Below are positions 51,641 to 59,274 of a DNA stretch of 64,000 nucleotides, one piece after another. Each line of letters begins with the position of its first letter. Within the stretch, counting starts at the first letter, position 1. The notes beneath the pieces were generated by a model. It was not told the origin of the DNA. It searched no databases and saw only the letters and a program-made list of their open reading frames with translations. Source of the DNA: Streptomyces cadmiisoli (GTDB taxonomy: Bacteria; Actinomycetota; Actinomycetes; Streptomycetales; Streptomycetaceae); assembly GCF_003261055.1 (NCBI RefSeq), contig NZ_CP030073.1:2356001-2420000 (forward strand), read 5' to 3'. A program made the translations under genes and the position numbers.

Positions 51641-52063
51641 GTGAGCGATCCGTTTTCCGTACCCGTGACCGTCCGCGGGTACGAGACCGACGTACAGGGC
51701 CACCTCAACCAGGCCGTCTACCTCAACTACGCGGAGCACGCGCGCTGGGCGCTGCTGCACGCCGCCGGGATCCGCCAGGCGGACCTCGCCGACCGGGGCG
51801 TCGGACCGGTGGCCCTGGAGACGACGATCCGCTACCGGCGTGAGCTGCTCGCCGGCGACGACGTCCGGGTGACCTGTGTCTTCGAGTGGGGCCTCGGCAA
51901 GACGTTCCGGATCCGGCAGCTGATCCGCACGGCGGACGGCGCGGTCGCGGCCGAGATCGACGCCGTCGGCGGGCTGATGGACCTCAAGGCCCGGAAGCTG
52001 CTGGCGGATCCCCGGGAGCACTTCAAGGAGATGGCGACGGACCCCGGCCTGTTCGGCCTGTAG
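51641..52063 (+). CDS. Hot-dog fold acyl-CoA thioesterase (4HBT family)
   Basis: A 140-residue thioesterase. VRGYETDVQGHLNQAVYLNYAEHARW carries the YxTDxxGHxN signature with the catalytic Asp; ALETTIRYRRELLAGDDVRV is the central strand region. It likely hydrolyses an acyl- or aryl-CoA. GTG at 51641 has GGGGAGAA close upstream. Confidence 0.88.
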   Translation: MSDPFSVPVTVRGYETDVQGHLNQAVYLNYAEHARWALLHAAGIRQADLADRGVGPVALETTIRYRRELLAGDDVRVTCVFEWGLGKTFRIRQLIRTADGAVAAEIDAVGGLMDLKARKLLADPREHFKEMATDPGLFGL

Positions 52064-52151
52064 CGCCGGCGCTCCCCCGCCGCCCGAAGCGAGGTCGGCC
52101 GGCGTCGAATTCGGATGCGGGTACGGGGGCGGCCTGGAATGCTCGGGCCCC

Positions 52152-52757
52152 ATGGCCCCACGACGCGTCAAGCCCAGCCTCTACATCTCCGTGGACATCG
52201 AGGCGGACGGCCCCATCCCCGGGCCGTACTCGATGCTCAGCCTGGGGGCCGTGGTCGCCGGCCGGCAGGACGCGGACGGCTTCACCGCCGCCGACCCGCA
52301 GCAGCGGACGTTCTACCGGGAACTGCGCCCGATCAGCGAGGAGTTCGCGCCCGAGGCGCTGGCGGTGAGCGGACTGGACCGGGACCGGCTGGGCCGCGAG
52401 GGCGCCGAACCCGAGGCCGCCCTCGCCGAGTTCACCGACTGGGTGCGCGAGGCGGCCGTAGGCGCCCAGCCGGTCATGTGCGGCTACCCGGCGTCGTACG
52501 ACTGGACGTTCCTGTACTGGTACCTGATCCGCTTCACCGGATCGAGCCCGTTCGGCCACTCCGGCTGCCTCGACATGAAGACCCTGTACGCCACCAAGGC
52601 GGGCCTTCCGCTGCGGGCCGTCGCCAAGGGCACCATGCCGCGCGAGTTGCTGTCCCGGCGCCGCCATACGCACCATGCCCTGGACGACGCCGTCGAGCAG
52701 GCCGAGTTGTTCGCCAACCTCATGGCGTGGCAGGGGCCCGGTTCGCCGGGCCGGTGA
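52152..52757 (+). CDS. DnaQ-like 3'-5' exonuclease
   Basis: A 201-residue DEDD-family nuclease. LYISVDIEADGPIPGPYSML provides the DxE metal ligands (about residues 15 and 17), GYPASYDWTFLYWYL the middle Asp, and RRRHTHHALDDAVEQAELF the final His/Asp pair. As it stands alone without a polymerase, it is probably an accessory DNA or RNA exonuclease. The substrate is unknown. Confidence 0.85.
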   Translation: MAPRRVKPSLYISVDIEADGPIPGPYSMLSLGAVVAGRQDADGFTAADPQQRTFYRELRPISEEFAPEALAVSGLDRDRLGREGAEPEAALAEFTDWVREAAVGAQPVMCGYPASYDWTFLYWYLIRFTGSSPFGHSGCLDMKTLYATKAGLPLRAVAKGTMPRELLSRRRHTHHALDDAVEQAELFANLMAWQGPGSPGR

Positions 52758-52777
52758 CCTCCTCGCCCGGCACGTAC

Positions 52778-52975
52778 CAGCGTCCGGACACCGCCGGCGG
52801 CGACCGAGCCGAACAGCACCACACCGGCGCCGCCGAGCACCGGGCGGGGCACCACGGCGATGAGCGAGGCCGCCATCGGGCACAGGCCCATCAGCACCAG
52901 GAAGCCCCCGCCTGCGGCGACGACGTACCGGCTGCGGATCCTGGTCATCGCGACCAGGCCGATGCCGCTGCCGCG
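52778..52975 (-). pseudogene. Fragment of an NCS2 purine (urate/xanthine) permease
   Basis: On the minus strand about 65 codons (GSGIGLVAMTRIRSRYVVAA, then VLMGLCPMAASLIAVVPRPV and LGGAGVVLFGSVAAGGVRTL) match the NCS2 nucleobase-cation symporter region that contains the conserved (Q/N)xGLxxxTxVRSR loop and the VLGGAxxVMFG segment. No in-frame start, and no other transmembrane segments of the about 450-residue family are found. It is therefore a remnant. It lies directly downstream of the 8-oxoguanine deaminase gene on the same strand, where a uric acid/purine permease gene would fit functionally. Confidence 0.75.
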
Positions 52976-53132
52976 GGTTTCAGGGAGGTGGTGCGCGTGG
53001 GCACGGGGTGTCGCCCGCTCGACCGCATCGGGCGGCGGGTGAGGCACCGGGGACGGTGACCGTGCCGGGGCGCGCGCGTCGGCGCGCACCCCGGTGCCGG
53101 CCGCCGCGGGACCCCGCTCGGGTCCGCGGCTG

Positions 53133-53160
53133 CCGGCCGGGAGCCGTCCCTCCCGGCCGG
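53133..53160. terminator. Terminator of the 8-oxoguanine deaminase gene
   Basis: 11-bp stem CCGGCCGGGAG (53133-53143) and CTCCCGGCCGG (53150-53160) with loop CCGTCC, 13 bases downstream of the leftward gene's stop. Confidence 0.8.
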
Positions 53161-53173
53161 GGTCTCGGACGGA

Positions 53174-54553
53174 TCAGCCCTGGGCCGTGATCCGCGCCAG
53201 CCGCTGTGCCTGTGCCCGCGTGGAACGGGCGACGGCGTCCTCGTCGACGTGCAGGAGGCGGCCGTTGTCGACGATCTGCGCACCGTTCACGAACGAGGCG
53301 GTGACCGGGGCCGCGGCCCCGAAGACCAGGGCGGTCACCGGGTCGGCGATGGAGGCGTGGGCGACGGTGTCCAGCTTCCACAGCACCAGGTCGGCGAGCT
53401 TGCCCGGCTCCAGGGAGCCGATCTCGCGGGCGCGGCCGAGCACCCGGGCGCCGCCGTGGGTGCCCAGGCGCAGTGCCTGACGGGCGTTCAGAGCGGCCTC
53501 GCGGTGGGCGCCGAGGCGGTTGATGAGCAGGGCGTTGCGCAGTTCGGTGTGGAGTTCGCCGGACTCGTTCGAGGCGGTGCCGTCGACACCGAGGCCGACC
53601 GGGACGCCGGCGGCGAGCATGTCGGGGACGCGGGCGATACCGGCCGCCAGCCGCGCGTTGGAGGACGGGCAGTGGGCGACACCCGTCCCCGTGCGGGCGA
53701 AGGCGGCGATGTCGGAGTCGTTCATGTGGACGCAGTGCGCCATCCAGACGTCCTCGCCGAGCCAGCCGGTGGACTCGAAGTAGTCGGTCGGGCCCATGCC
53801 GAACAGTTCGTGGCAGAACTTCTCCTCCTCCACGGTCTCCGAACCGTGGGTGTGCAGCCGGACGCCGAGGCGGCGGGCCAGTTCGGCGCCCCGGCTGAGC
53901 AGTTCGGTGGAGACGGAGAAGGGGGAGCAGGGCGCCACGGCGATCTGGGTCATCGCGTCGAAGGAGGAGTCGTGGTGCCGCTCGACGGTCTCCTCGGTCG
54001 CGGCGAGCGCGCCGTCCAGGGTCTCGACGGCGAAGTCCGGCGGCAGTCCGCCGTCCTTCTCGCTGCGGTCCATGGAACCGCGGGCGAGGGTGAAGCGGAC
54101 CCCGGTCTCGCGGGCGGCGCGGATGATGGCGCCGGACAGGTCGCCGGAACCCCGCGGGTAGACGTAGTGGTGGTCCATGGCGGTGGTCACGCCGCCGCGG
54201 GCCATCACTGCGAGGGAGCCCTGGGCCGCGGCGTACACCATGGGCTCGTCGATGCGGGCCCAGGTGGGGTACAGCGCGACCAGCCAGCCGAAGAGGTTGT
54301 GGTCGGTGGCCAGGCCCCGGGTGATCCACTGGTAGAAGTGGTGGTGGGTGTTGACCAGGCCGGGGGTGACCAGGTGCCCGGTGGCGTCGATGCGGCGTAC
54401 GACGTTCTCCAGGCCGTCGGGGGCTCTGCCCGCGCCGAGCGATTCGATCCGGTTGCCGGCGATGACGACGTACCCGCTCGGGTACTCGGTGTCGTGCGCG
54501 TCGACCGTCGCGATCGAACAGTTCTCGATGACGATGCGCTGGGCTGCTGCCAT
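53174..54553 (-). CDS. 8-oxoguanine (guanine-type) deaminase
   Basis: Zinc amidohydrolase of the COG0402 group, 459 residues, deaminating 8-oxoguanine to urate or guanine to xanthine. VTPGLVNTHHHFYQWITRGLA holds the first two His ligands, LHTHGSETVEEE the third, MAHCVHMNDSD the fourth His region, and GLGVDGTASNES the Asp. CPSSNARLAAGIARVPDMLAAG is typical of 8-oxoguanine deaminases. It is 123 bases beyond the urate oxidase stop in the same direction and behind a hairpin, so it may be a separate unit. Its substrate preference cannot be settled by sequence alone. Confidence 0.88.
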   Translation of the reverse strand: MAAAQRIVIENCSIATVDAHDTEYPSGYVVIAGNRIESLGAGRAPDGLENVVRRIDATGHLVTPGLVNTHHHFYQWITRGLATDHNLFGWLVALYPTWARIDEPMVYAAAQGSLAVMARGGVTTAMDHHYVYPRGSGDLSGAIIRAARETGVRFTLARGSMDRSEKDGGLPPDFAVETLDGALAATEETVERHHDSSFDAMTQIAVAPCSPFSVSTELLSRGAELARRLGVRLHTHGSETVEEEKFCHELFGMGPTDYFESTGWLGEDVWMAHCVHMNDSDIAAFARTGTGVAHCPSSNARLAAGIARVPDMLAAGVPVGLGVDGTASNESGELHTELRNALLINRLGAHREAALNARQALRLGTHGGARVLGRAREIGSLEPGKLADLVLWKLDTVAHASIADPVTALVFGAAAPVTASFVNGAQIVDNGRLLHVDEDAVARSTRAQAQRLARITAQG

Positions 54554-54622
54554 GGTTCGTCCCTTTTCACTGAGGTTCGCTGAATCGGAGAGGGCACGGC
54601 AGGACCCCGGGGGATTTGAGTG

Positions 54623-54655
54623 CCGCGGCCGTCCGGGCGGGCCGTCCGGCCGCGG
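54623..54655. terminator. Terminator of the urate operon
   Basis: 9-bp stem CCGCGGCCG (54623-54631) and CGGCCGCGG (54647-54655) with a 15-base GC-rich loop, 22 bases downstream of the urate oxidase stop. Confidence 0.65.
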
Positions 54656-54676
54656 GTGCCGAAAGGGAGATGCGGC

Positions 54677-55618
54677 CTACAGGTTGGTGAGGTCCTCGGG
54701 GATCCTGGCCTCGCAGCCGTTCCGCAGGACCGTGGCCTCGATCAGCCCGTAGGGGCGGTCGGCGGCGAAGTACACCTCGTTGTCGTTCTTCAGCCCGAAC
54801 GGCTCCAGGTCCACCAGGAAATGGTGCTTGTTCGGGAGGGAGAAGCGGACCTCGTCGATCTCGCCGCGGTGGCCGATGATGCGCGCGCCCATCTGGTACA
54901 GCGTCTGCTGGAGCGAGAGCGAGTAGGTCTCGGCGAAGGCCCGGAGCATGTGCTTCCTGGTCTGCTCGTAGGACTCCTCCCAGTCGGGCATCCTCTGCTC
55001 GTCGTCGGTCCAGTTGAAGCGCCAGCGTCCGGAGACCTCGGTGGCGAGGATGCGGTCGTGCGCCTCGGGGAGCGTCGTGTACTTGTCCTTGACGTAGCCC
55101 CAGAACTCGGAGTCGGTCGAGTTCATCACCACGAGGTCCTTGAGGCCGGAGACGACCTCCCAGGTCCCGCCGTCGTAGGTGATCTGCGTCAGCCGGGTCT
55201 CCTGGCCCTTGCGGACGAAGGAGTGCGCGGCCTCGTTCGCGCCGCCGGAACCGGAGCCGGCGGCCTCGATCCGCTCCCAGGCGTACTCCTCGATCCGGAT
55301 GCGGGCCCGCTGTATCGGCTGCTGCGAGGTGACGAAGTGGCGGGCGAGGTGGATGCCGAACTGCTCGGCGGACTCGATGCCGTGCTCCTTGGCGAACGCG
55401 TACACCGTGTTCTTGGTGGTGTCGGTCGGAAGGACGTTGGCGTTGGAGCCGGAGTAGTGGACCTCGTCCATGTCGCCGGAGAGCGCGACGGAGACGTTGA
55501 GGTCCTTGATGTGGTGGGTGGCGCCGTCCCGCGTGATCCGCACGACTCGGTTCTCGGCCTTGCCGTACTGGTTCTGTCCCAGGATCACAGGGTGGGCAGG
55601 GCGGGAATTGACTGCCAT
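54677..55618 (-). CDS. uox: Urate oxidase (factor-independent uricase)
   Basis: Converts urate to 5-hydroxyisourate with oxygen, 313 residues. Two T-fold domains are seen: LGQNQYGKAENRVVRITRDG with the conserved Lys, NVLPTDTTKNTVYAFAKEHG containing the catalytic Thr of the TKN motif, RHFVTSQQPIQRARIRIEEYAWERI, LVVMNSTDSEFWGYVKDKYTTLPE, and the C-terminal LPNKHHFLVDLEPFGLKNDNEVYFAADRPYG. An inserted GSGSGG loop lies near residue 117. Start ATG 55618 is 5 bases after hiuH, so the genes form uraD-hiuH-uox in pathway order reversed. Confidence 0.96.
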   Translation of the reverse strand: MAVNSRPAHPVILGQNQYGKAENRVVRITRDGATHHIKDLNVSVALSGDMDEVHYSGSNANVLPTDTTKNTVYAFAKEHGIESAEQFGIHLARHFVTSQQPIQRARIRIEEYAWERIEAAGSGSGGANEAAHSFVRKGQETRLTQITYDGGTWEVVSGLKDLVVMNSTDSEFWGYVKDKYTTLPEAHDRILATEVSGRWRFNWTDDEQRMPDWEESYEQTRKHMLRAFAETYSLSLQQTLYQMGARIIGHRGEIDEVRFSLPNKHHFLVDLEPFGLKNDNEVYFAADRPYGLIEATVLRNGCEARIPEDLTNL

Positions 55619-55623
55619 GTCTG

Positions 55624-56016
55624 CTAGCTCCCTCGGTATACGGAGTAGCCGAACGGGTTGAGCAGCAGCGGTACGTGGTAGTGCTCCCCGGGGTTCACGG
55701 CGAAGGTGATCGCCACCTCCGGGAAGAACACGGCACCGCTGTCCCGATTCGCGGGGGCGTCCTGCTGCGCATCGGCTTGCTTCTTCTCGAAGTACGCCTC
55801 GACCGCGAAGTCGAGCCGGACGTGGGTGGTGCCCTCCGGCAGCGCCGGGAGGTCCTTGCACCGGCCGTCCGCGTCGGTCGCGGAACCGCCGAGCGCCCGC
55901 CAGGCCGCGTCGCGTCCGGCGCGGGCGCTGAGGCGGACGGCGACCGCCTCGGCGGGGCGGCCGACGCTGGTGTCCAGGATGTGGGTGGACACGGAGGCGG
56001 TGGTGCTGGTGCTCAT
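55624..56016 (-). CDS. hiuH: 5-hydroxyisourate hydrolase (transthyretin-like)
   Basis: Hydrolyses 5-hydroxyisourate to OHCU. The 130-residue protein has the HIUase signatures SVSTHILDTSVGRPA with catalytic His, RLDFAVEAYF, FFPEVAITFAVNPGEHYHVPLLLNPFGYSVYRGS with catalytic His and the C-terminal YRGS. Between YFEKK and GAVFFPE it carries about 12 extra hydrophilic residues (QADAQQDAPANRD) compared with the usual 110-residue enzyme. ATG 56016 lies 7 bases after uraD, with the SD GAGGA inside uraD. Confidence 0.95.
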   Translation of the reverse strand: MSTSTTASVSTHILDTSVGRPAEAVAVRLSARAGRDAAWRALGGSATDADGRCKDLPALPEGTTHVRLDFAVEAYFEKKQADAQQDAPANRDSGAVFFPEVAITFAVNPGEHYHVPLLLNPFGYSVYRGS

Positions 56017-56023
56017 GCTGCGC

Positions 56024-56533
56024 TCAGTCCTCTTCGACGAGTCGGTCCAGTCGGATGCGGTTGATCATGCCCAGCTCGGTCCGGACGATCTCCCGCTCCT
56101 GCTCCGGCGGGTTGCCGATCCGCTCTCTGACCGCGTCGCGCATCTGCTCCGCGGTCCTGCCGGTCGCGCAGATCAGGAAGACATGGCCGAACCTCTCCTG
56201 GTAGGCCAGGTTCAGTTCGAGCATCTGCGCCCTGAGTTCCCCGGAGGCGCCGGCCATGCCGCGCTGTTCGCGGGCCGAGGTCGGGTCGCCCGGCGCGGGC
56301 CGGCCGATCGGCGGGTGTCCGGCCATCGCCTCCTCCAGGTCCGCGGCGGTCAGGGCCGCCATGGCGGCGTCGCTGGCCGCGCCGAGGTCCTCGGGGGTGG
56401 CGTAGGGGCGGGCGGCGAGCAGTCGCTCGGCCCACGCGGTGGAGGCGCACGCCTCCAGCAGCGCGGCGAGGGCCGCGTGCTCGTCCAGTTCGTTGAACCG
56501 GGCCAGACCCGGCGGCGTGGAAGTGGGCGTCAC
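56024..56533 (-). CDS. uraD: 2-oxo-4-hydroxy-4-carboxy-5-ureidoimidazoline decarboxylase
   Basis: Decarboxylates OHCU to S-allantoin, 169 residues. LARFNELDEHAALAALLEACAS is the N-terminal helix; MAGHPPIGRP contains the catalytic His, SAREQRGMAG is the following loop and YQERFGHVFLICATGRTAEQM carries the Glu and Arg-rich region. GTG at 56533 is chosen because GGAGG is 5 bases upstream; the open frame continues to 56638 without an SD. First gene of the urate operon. The promoter TTGACG (56606-56611, minus) -18- TTAGCT lies 50-80 bases upstream. Confidence 0.93.
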   Translation of the reverse strand: MTPTSTPPGLARFNELDEHAALAALLEACASTAWAERLLAARPYATPEDLGAASDAAMAALTAADLEEAMAGHPPIGRPAPGDPTSAREQRGMAGASGELRAQMLELNLAYQERFGHVFLICATGRTAEQMRDAVRERIGNPPEQEREIVRTELGMINRIRLDRLVEED

Positions 56534-56606
56534 GGGAGCCTCCGTGGCCTTGTCGGCCTTCGTGCTGTACGGGCTGCGGACAGCTAACGCCCTTCGGCGA
56601 CAGCGC

Positions 56607-56623
56607 GTCAACACTTTGTTGAA
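56607..56623. promoter_or_regulatory. Inverted repeat upstream of the urate operon
   Basis: On the operon strand TTCAACAAAGTGTTGAC; arms TCAAC/GTTGA pair. It shares TTCAACA-A--GTTGA with the allB repeat. The downstream arm overlaps the TTGACG -35 of the uraD promoter. Confidence 0.6.
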
Positions 56624-56722
56624 AATTCCGGGTGCCAAAAACCGCCGCTCCCCCGTGGGGCGGCGGCGGTCGGCGGGCGGGGGCGGCGACCGCTCCCGGC
56701 CCCCGTGTCGCGCGGGAGGCGG

Positions 56723-57085
56723 TCAGACCCCCTTCTCGCGGTTCAGGTAGTTGTAGACGGTGAACCGGCTGACACCCAGTGCGCCCGCCACGGTCTCCAC
56801 ACCGTGCCGCACGGAGAAGGCGCCGCGCGCTTCCAGTATGCGCACGACCTCCTGTTTGGCCTTGCGGTCCAGCTCGGCCAGCGGCTTGCCGCGTTTGCGC
56901 TCCATGGCGGCGAGGATGTGATCGAGGGAGTCGGCCAGTTGCGGCAGGCGCACGGCCACGACGTCGGCGCCCTCCCAGGCGAGCACCACGTCGTCGGGGC
57001 CGGCCTCGTCCGGCGCGACCAGCTGCCCGCCCATGGCGTCGACCAGTGGCTTCACGGCCGCGATGAAGGGCTGCTCCTCGCTCAC
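56723..57085 (-). CDS. Helix-turn-helix protein, probable regulator linked to urate genes
   Basis: A 120-residue protein. The C-terminal third has a helix-turn-helix (FSVRHGVETVAGALGVSRFTVYNYLNREK) like that of YheO/HTH_22-type regulators. The N-terminal 70 residues (LVDAMGGQLVAPDEAGPDDVVLAWEGADVVAVRLP) may form a shortened sensor domain. GTG at 57085 overlaps the upstream gene's TGA (GTGA). It lies 190 bases before uraD on the same strand and next to purine genes, so control of urate use is likely but not shown. Confidence 0.8.
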   Translation of the reverse strand: MSEEQPFIAAVKPLVDAMGGQLVAPDEAGPDDVVLAWEGADVVAVRLPQLADSLDHILAAMERKRGKPLAELDRKAKQEVVRILEARGAFSVRHGVETVAGALGVSRFTVYNYLNREKGV

Positions 57086-57333
57086 CGCTCACCGTCCGCG
57101 ATCACATTGACCTGGAGCGAGACCCGGGTGGCACCGGCCTGAAGGGTCCTGCGCAGCAGGGCGTCCACCGCGCTCAGCACCGCGTCGGCGCCGCCTTCCG
57201 CGGTGTTGCCGAACGGCCCGACGTCCACCGCGTCCAACTCGGCGCCCTCGACGACCTCGCGGGCCACCACCGCGTGCGCGGGTGCCTCGTCCAGGTCGAA
57301 GGGCTCGGTCGTGAACTCCACTCTCAATCGCAC
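57082..57333 (-). CDS. Small thiamine-binding/DUF77-like protein
   Basis: An 83-residue single-domain protein from GTG 57333. MRLRVEFTTEPFDLDEAP, the central VDVGPFGNTAEGGADAVLSAVDALL and the end AGATRVSLQVNVI follow the alternating strand-helix pattern of the MTH1187/YkoF family, some members of which bind thiamine. The similarity is by pattern only. It is coupled by a 4-base overlap to the helix-turn-helix gene and divergent from hyi, sharing the region with the dual operator. Confidence 0.72.
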   Translation of the reverse strand: MRLRVEFTTEPFDLDEAPAHAVVAREVVEGAELDAVDVGPFGNTAEGGADAVLSAVDALLRRTLQAGATRVSLQVNVIADGER

Positions 57334-57404
57334 GCGCTCAACCTAACGCGCGGTGCCGTTTTCCGCCGACCCCTCTTGACAAGCCCGGACACCCGACGGC
57401 AATC

Positions 57405-57440
57405 TTCCAATAAGCAGAAACTAACTTCCACAATACGGAA
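57405..57440 (+). promoter_or_regulatory. Composite dual operator upstream of hyi
   Basis: Element 1 TTCCAATAAGCAGAA (57405-57419), 6-base gap, element 2 TTCCACAATACGGAA (57426-57440, perfect arms). TAACTT (57422-57427) is a TANNNT -10 starting at the third base of the gap, exactly as at aceB and gcl. The second element ends 30 bases before the hyi ATG. Confidence 0.75.
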
Positions 57441-57470
57441 TCCCGACCGCGGAAGGGAGCGCCGTCACCC

Positions 57471-58328
57471 ATGCCAGGTTCTGAATGGGGCACAGCCGCA
57501 GAGCAGCGCTTCAACGTCAACCTGTCGATCCTCTTCACGGAACTCCCGTTGCTGGAGCGCCCCGCGGCCGCCGCCGCGGCGGGCTTCACCGCGGTCGAGC
57601 TGTGGTGGCCCTGGATCGACTCGCCCACCCCCGAGCACTCCGAGCTCGACGCCCTGCGGAAGGCGGTCCAGGACGCGGGCGTCCGGCTCACCGGCCTGAA
57701 CTTCTACGCGGGCCACCTGCCCGGACCGGACCGCGGCGCCCTGTCGGTCCCCGGCGAGGAGTCGGAGCGGTTCCGCGCCAACATCGACGTGGCGGCCGAC
57801 TTCGCCCGGTCGCTGGACTGCACGGCGCTCAACGCCCTCTACGGCAACCGGATCGACGGCGTCGACCCCGCGCGCCAGGACGCCCTCGCGCTGGAGAACC
57901 TGGTCCTCGCGGCCCGGGCCGCCGACCGGATCGGCGCGATCCTGCTGATCGAGGCGCTGAACCAGCCGGAGTCGCCGCACTACCCGCTGGTGTCGGCGCC
58001 CGCCGCGGTCCGTGTCGTCGACCAGGTCAACGAGGCGTCCGGGCTCGGCAACGCCCGCTTCCTGATGGACCTCTACCACCTGTCCATGAACGGCGAGGAC
58101 CTGCCGCAGGTGATCGCCGAGTACGCCGACCGGACCGGTCATGTGCAGATCGCCGACAACCCGGGCCGCGGCGCGCCCGGCACGGGCTCGCTCCCGCTCG
58201 AGGACCTGCTCGGCCGGCTCCGCAAGCACGGCTACGACGGCTGGGTCGGCCTGGAGTACAAGCCCGGCGACCGCCCGAGCGCCGAGGCGTTCGACTGGCT
58301 GCCGGCCGAGGCCCGCGCCGCGCGCTGA
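57471..58328 (+). CDS. hyi: Hydroxypyruvate isomerase
   Basis: TIM-barrel isomerase interconverting hydroxypyruvate and tartronate semialdehyde, 285 residues. FNVNLSILFTELPLLERPAAAAAAGFTAVELWWPW opens the barrel. Metal ligands are expected at ILLIEALNQPE (Glu), FLMDLYHLSMNGED (Asp, His), GHVQIADNPGRGAPGTG (His/Gln region) and WVGLEYKPGD (Glu). The start at ATG 57471 follows GGAAGGGAG by 11 bases. It forms an operon with the reductase gene 34 bases downstream. Confidence 0.93.
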   Translation: MPGSEWGTAAEQRFNVNLSILFTELPLLERPAAAAAAGFTAVELWWPWIDSPTPEHSELDALRKAVQDAGVRLTGLNFYAGHLPGPDRGALSVPGEESERFRANIDVAADFARSLDCTALNALYGNRIDGVDPARQDALALENLVLAARAADRIGAILLIEALNQPESPHYPLVSAPAAVRVVDQVNEASGLGNARFLMDLYHLSMNGEDLPQVIAEYADRTGHVQIADNPGRGAPGTGSLPLEDLLGRLRKHGYDGWVGLEYKPGDRPSAEAFDWLPAEARAAR

Positions 58329-58362
58329 CGACCCCCGAGCACCGTTTCAGAGAGGTACCCCC

Positions 58363-59274
58363 ATGAGTCTCACGGATTCGCCCCGCCCGCACCGTCCGGC
58401 GATCGCCTGGATCGGCCTCGGCATCATGGGCTCCCCCATGTCCGAGAACCTGATCAAGGCGGGTTACGACGTCACCGGCTTCACCCTGGAGCGGGAGAAG
58501 CTGGACCGGCTGACCGCCGCCGGCGGCACCGCCGCCGCCGGTGTCGCCGACGCGGTGCGGGACGCCGACGTGATCATCACGATGGTCCCGGCGTCACCGC
58601 AGGTCGAGGCCGTCGCCTACGGCCCGGACGGCATCCTGGAGAACGCCCGCTCCGGCGCGCTGCTGATCGACATGTCCTCGATCACCCCGCAGACCTCGGT
58701 CGACCTGGCCGCGGCGGCGCGGGACAAGGGCATCCGGGTGCTCGACGCCCCCGTGTCCGGCGGTGAGGCCGGTGCCGTCGAGGCGGTGCTGTCGATCATG
58801 GTCGGTGGTGAGCGGGCCGACTTCGACACCGCGAAGCCGATCTTCGAGGCACTGGGCCGCACCATCGTGCTGTGCGGACCGCACGGCTCCGGCCAGACCG
58901 TGAAGGCCGCCAACCAGCTGATCGTCGCCGTGAACATCCAGGCCTGCGCCGAGGCCGTGGTCTTCCTGGAGAAGTCCGGCGTGGACCTGGCGGCGGCACT
59001 GGAGGTCCTGAACGGCGGCCTGGCCGGCTCGACCGTGCTGACCCGCAAGAAGGACAACTTCCTCAACCGCGACTTCAGGCCCGGCTTCCGGATCGATCTG
59101 CACCACAAGGACATGGGGATCGTGACGGACGCGGCCCGCAACGTCGGCGCCGCCCTGCCGGTCGGCGCGACCGTGGCCCAACTGGTGGCGGCCCTGCGCG
59201 CCCAGGGCGACGGCGGCCTGGACCACTCGGCCCTGCTGCGCGCCGTGGAACGGCTGTCCGGCGCCGAGGTCTGA
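58363..59274 (+). CDS. glxR: 2-hydroxy-3-oxopropionate (tartronate semialdehyde) reductase
   Basis: NAD(P)H-dependent reductase of the beta-hydroxyacid dehydrogenase family, 303 residues, making D-glycerate from tartronate semialdehyde. AWIGLGIMGSPMSENLIKAGY is the Rossmann motif with the family signature, DAPVSGGEAGAVEAVLSIM the substrate-binding motif, GQTVKAANQLIVAVNIQACAEA the catalytic Lys region, and KDMGIVTDAA the cofactor-side motif. ATG 58363 has AGAGAGG 7 bases upstream. Confidence 0.93.
   Translation: MSLTDSPRPHRPAIAWIGLGIMGSPMSENLIKAGYDVTGFTLEREKLDRLTAAGGTAAAGVADAVRDADVIITMVPASPQVEAVAYGPDGILENARSGALLIDMSSITPQTSVDLAAAARDKGIRVLDAPVSGGEAGAVEAVLSIMVGGERADFDTAKPIFEALGRTIVLCGPHGSGQTVKAANQLIVAVNIQACAEAVVFLEKSGVDLAAALEVLNGGLAGSTVLTRKKDNFLNRDFRPGFRIDLHHKDMGIVTDAARNVGAALPVGATVAQLVAALRAQGDGGLDHSALLRAVERLSGAEV

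Noticed and set aside
40045..54586. Identical 13-mer GGTTCGCTGAATC upstream of aceB (40045-40057) and of the 8-oxoguanine deaminase gene (54574-54586)
   Set aside because: Orientation relative to the genes is opposite and 13-base matches of this kind are expected by chance in 64 kb; flanks do not match.
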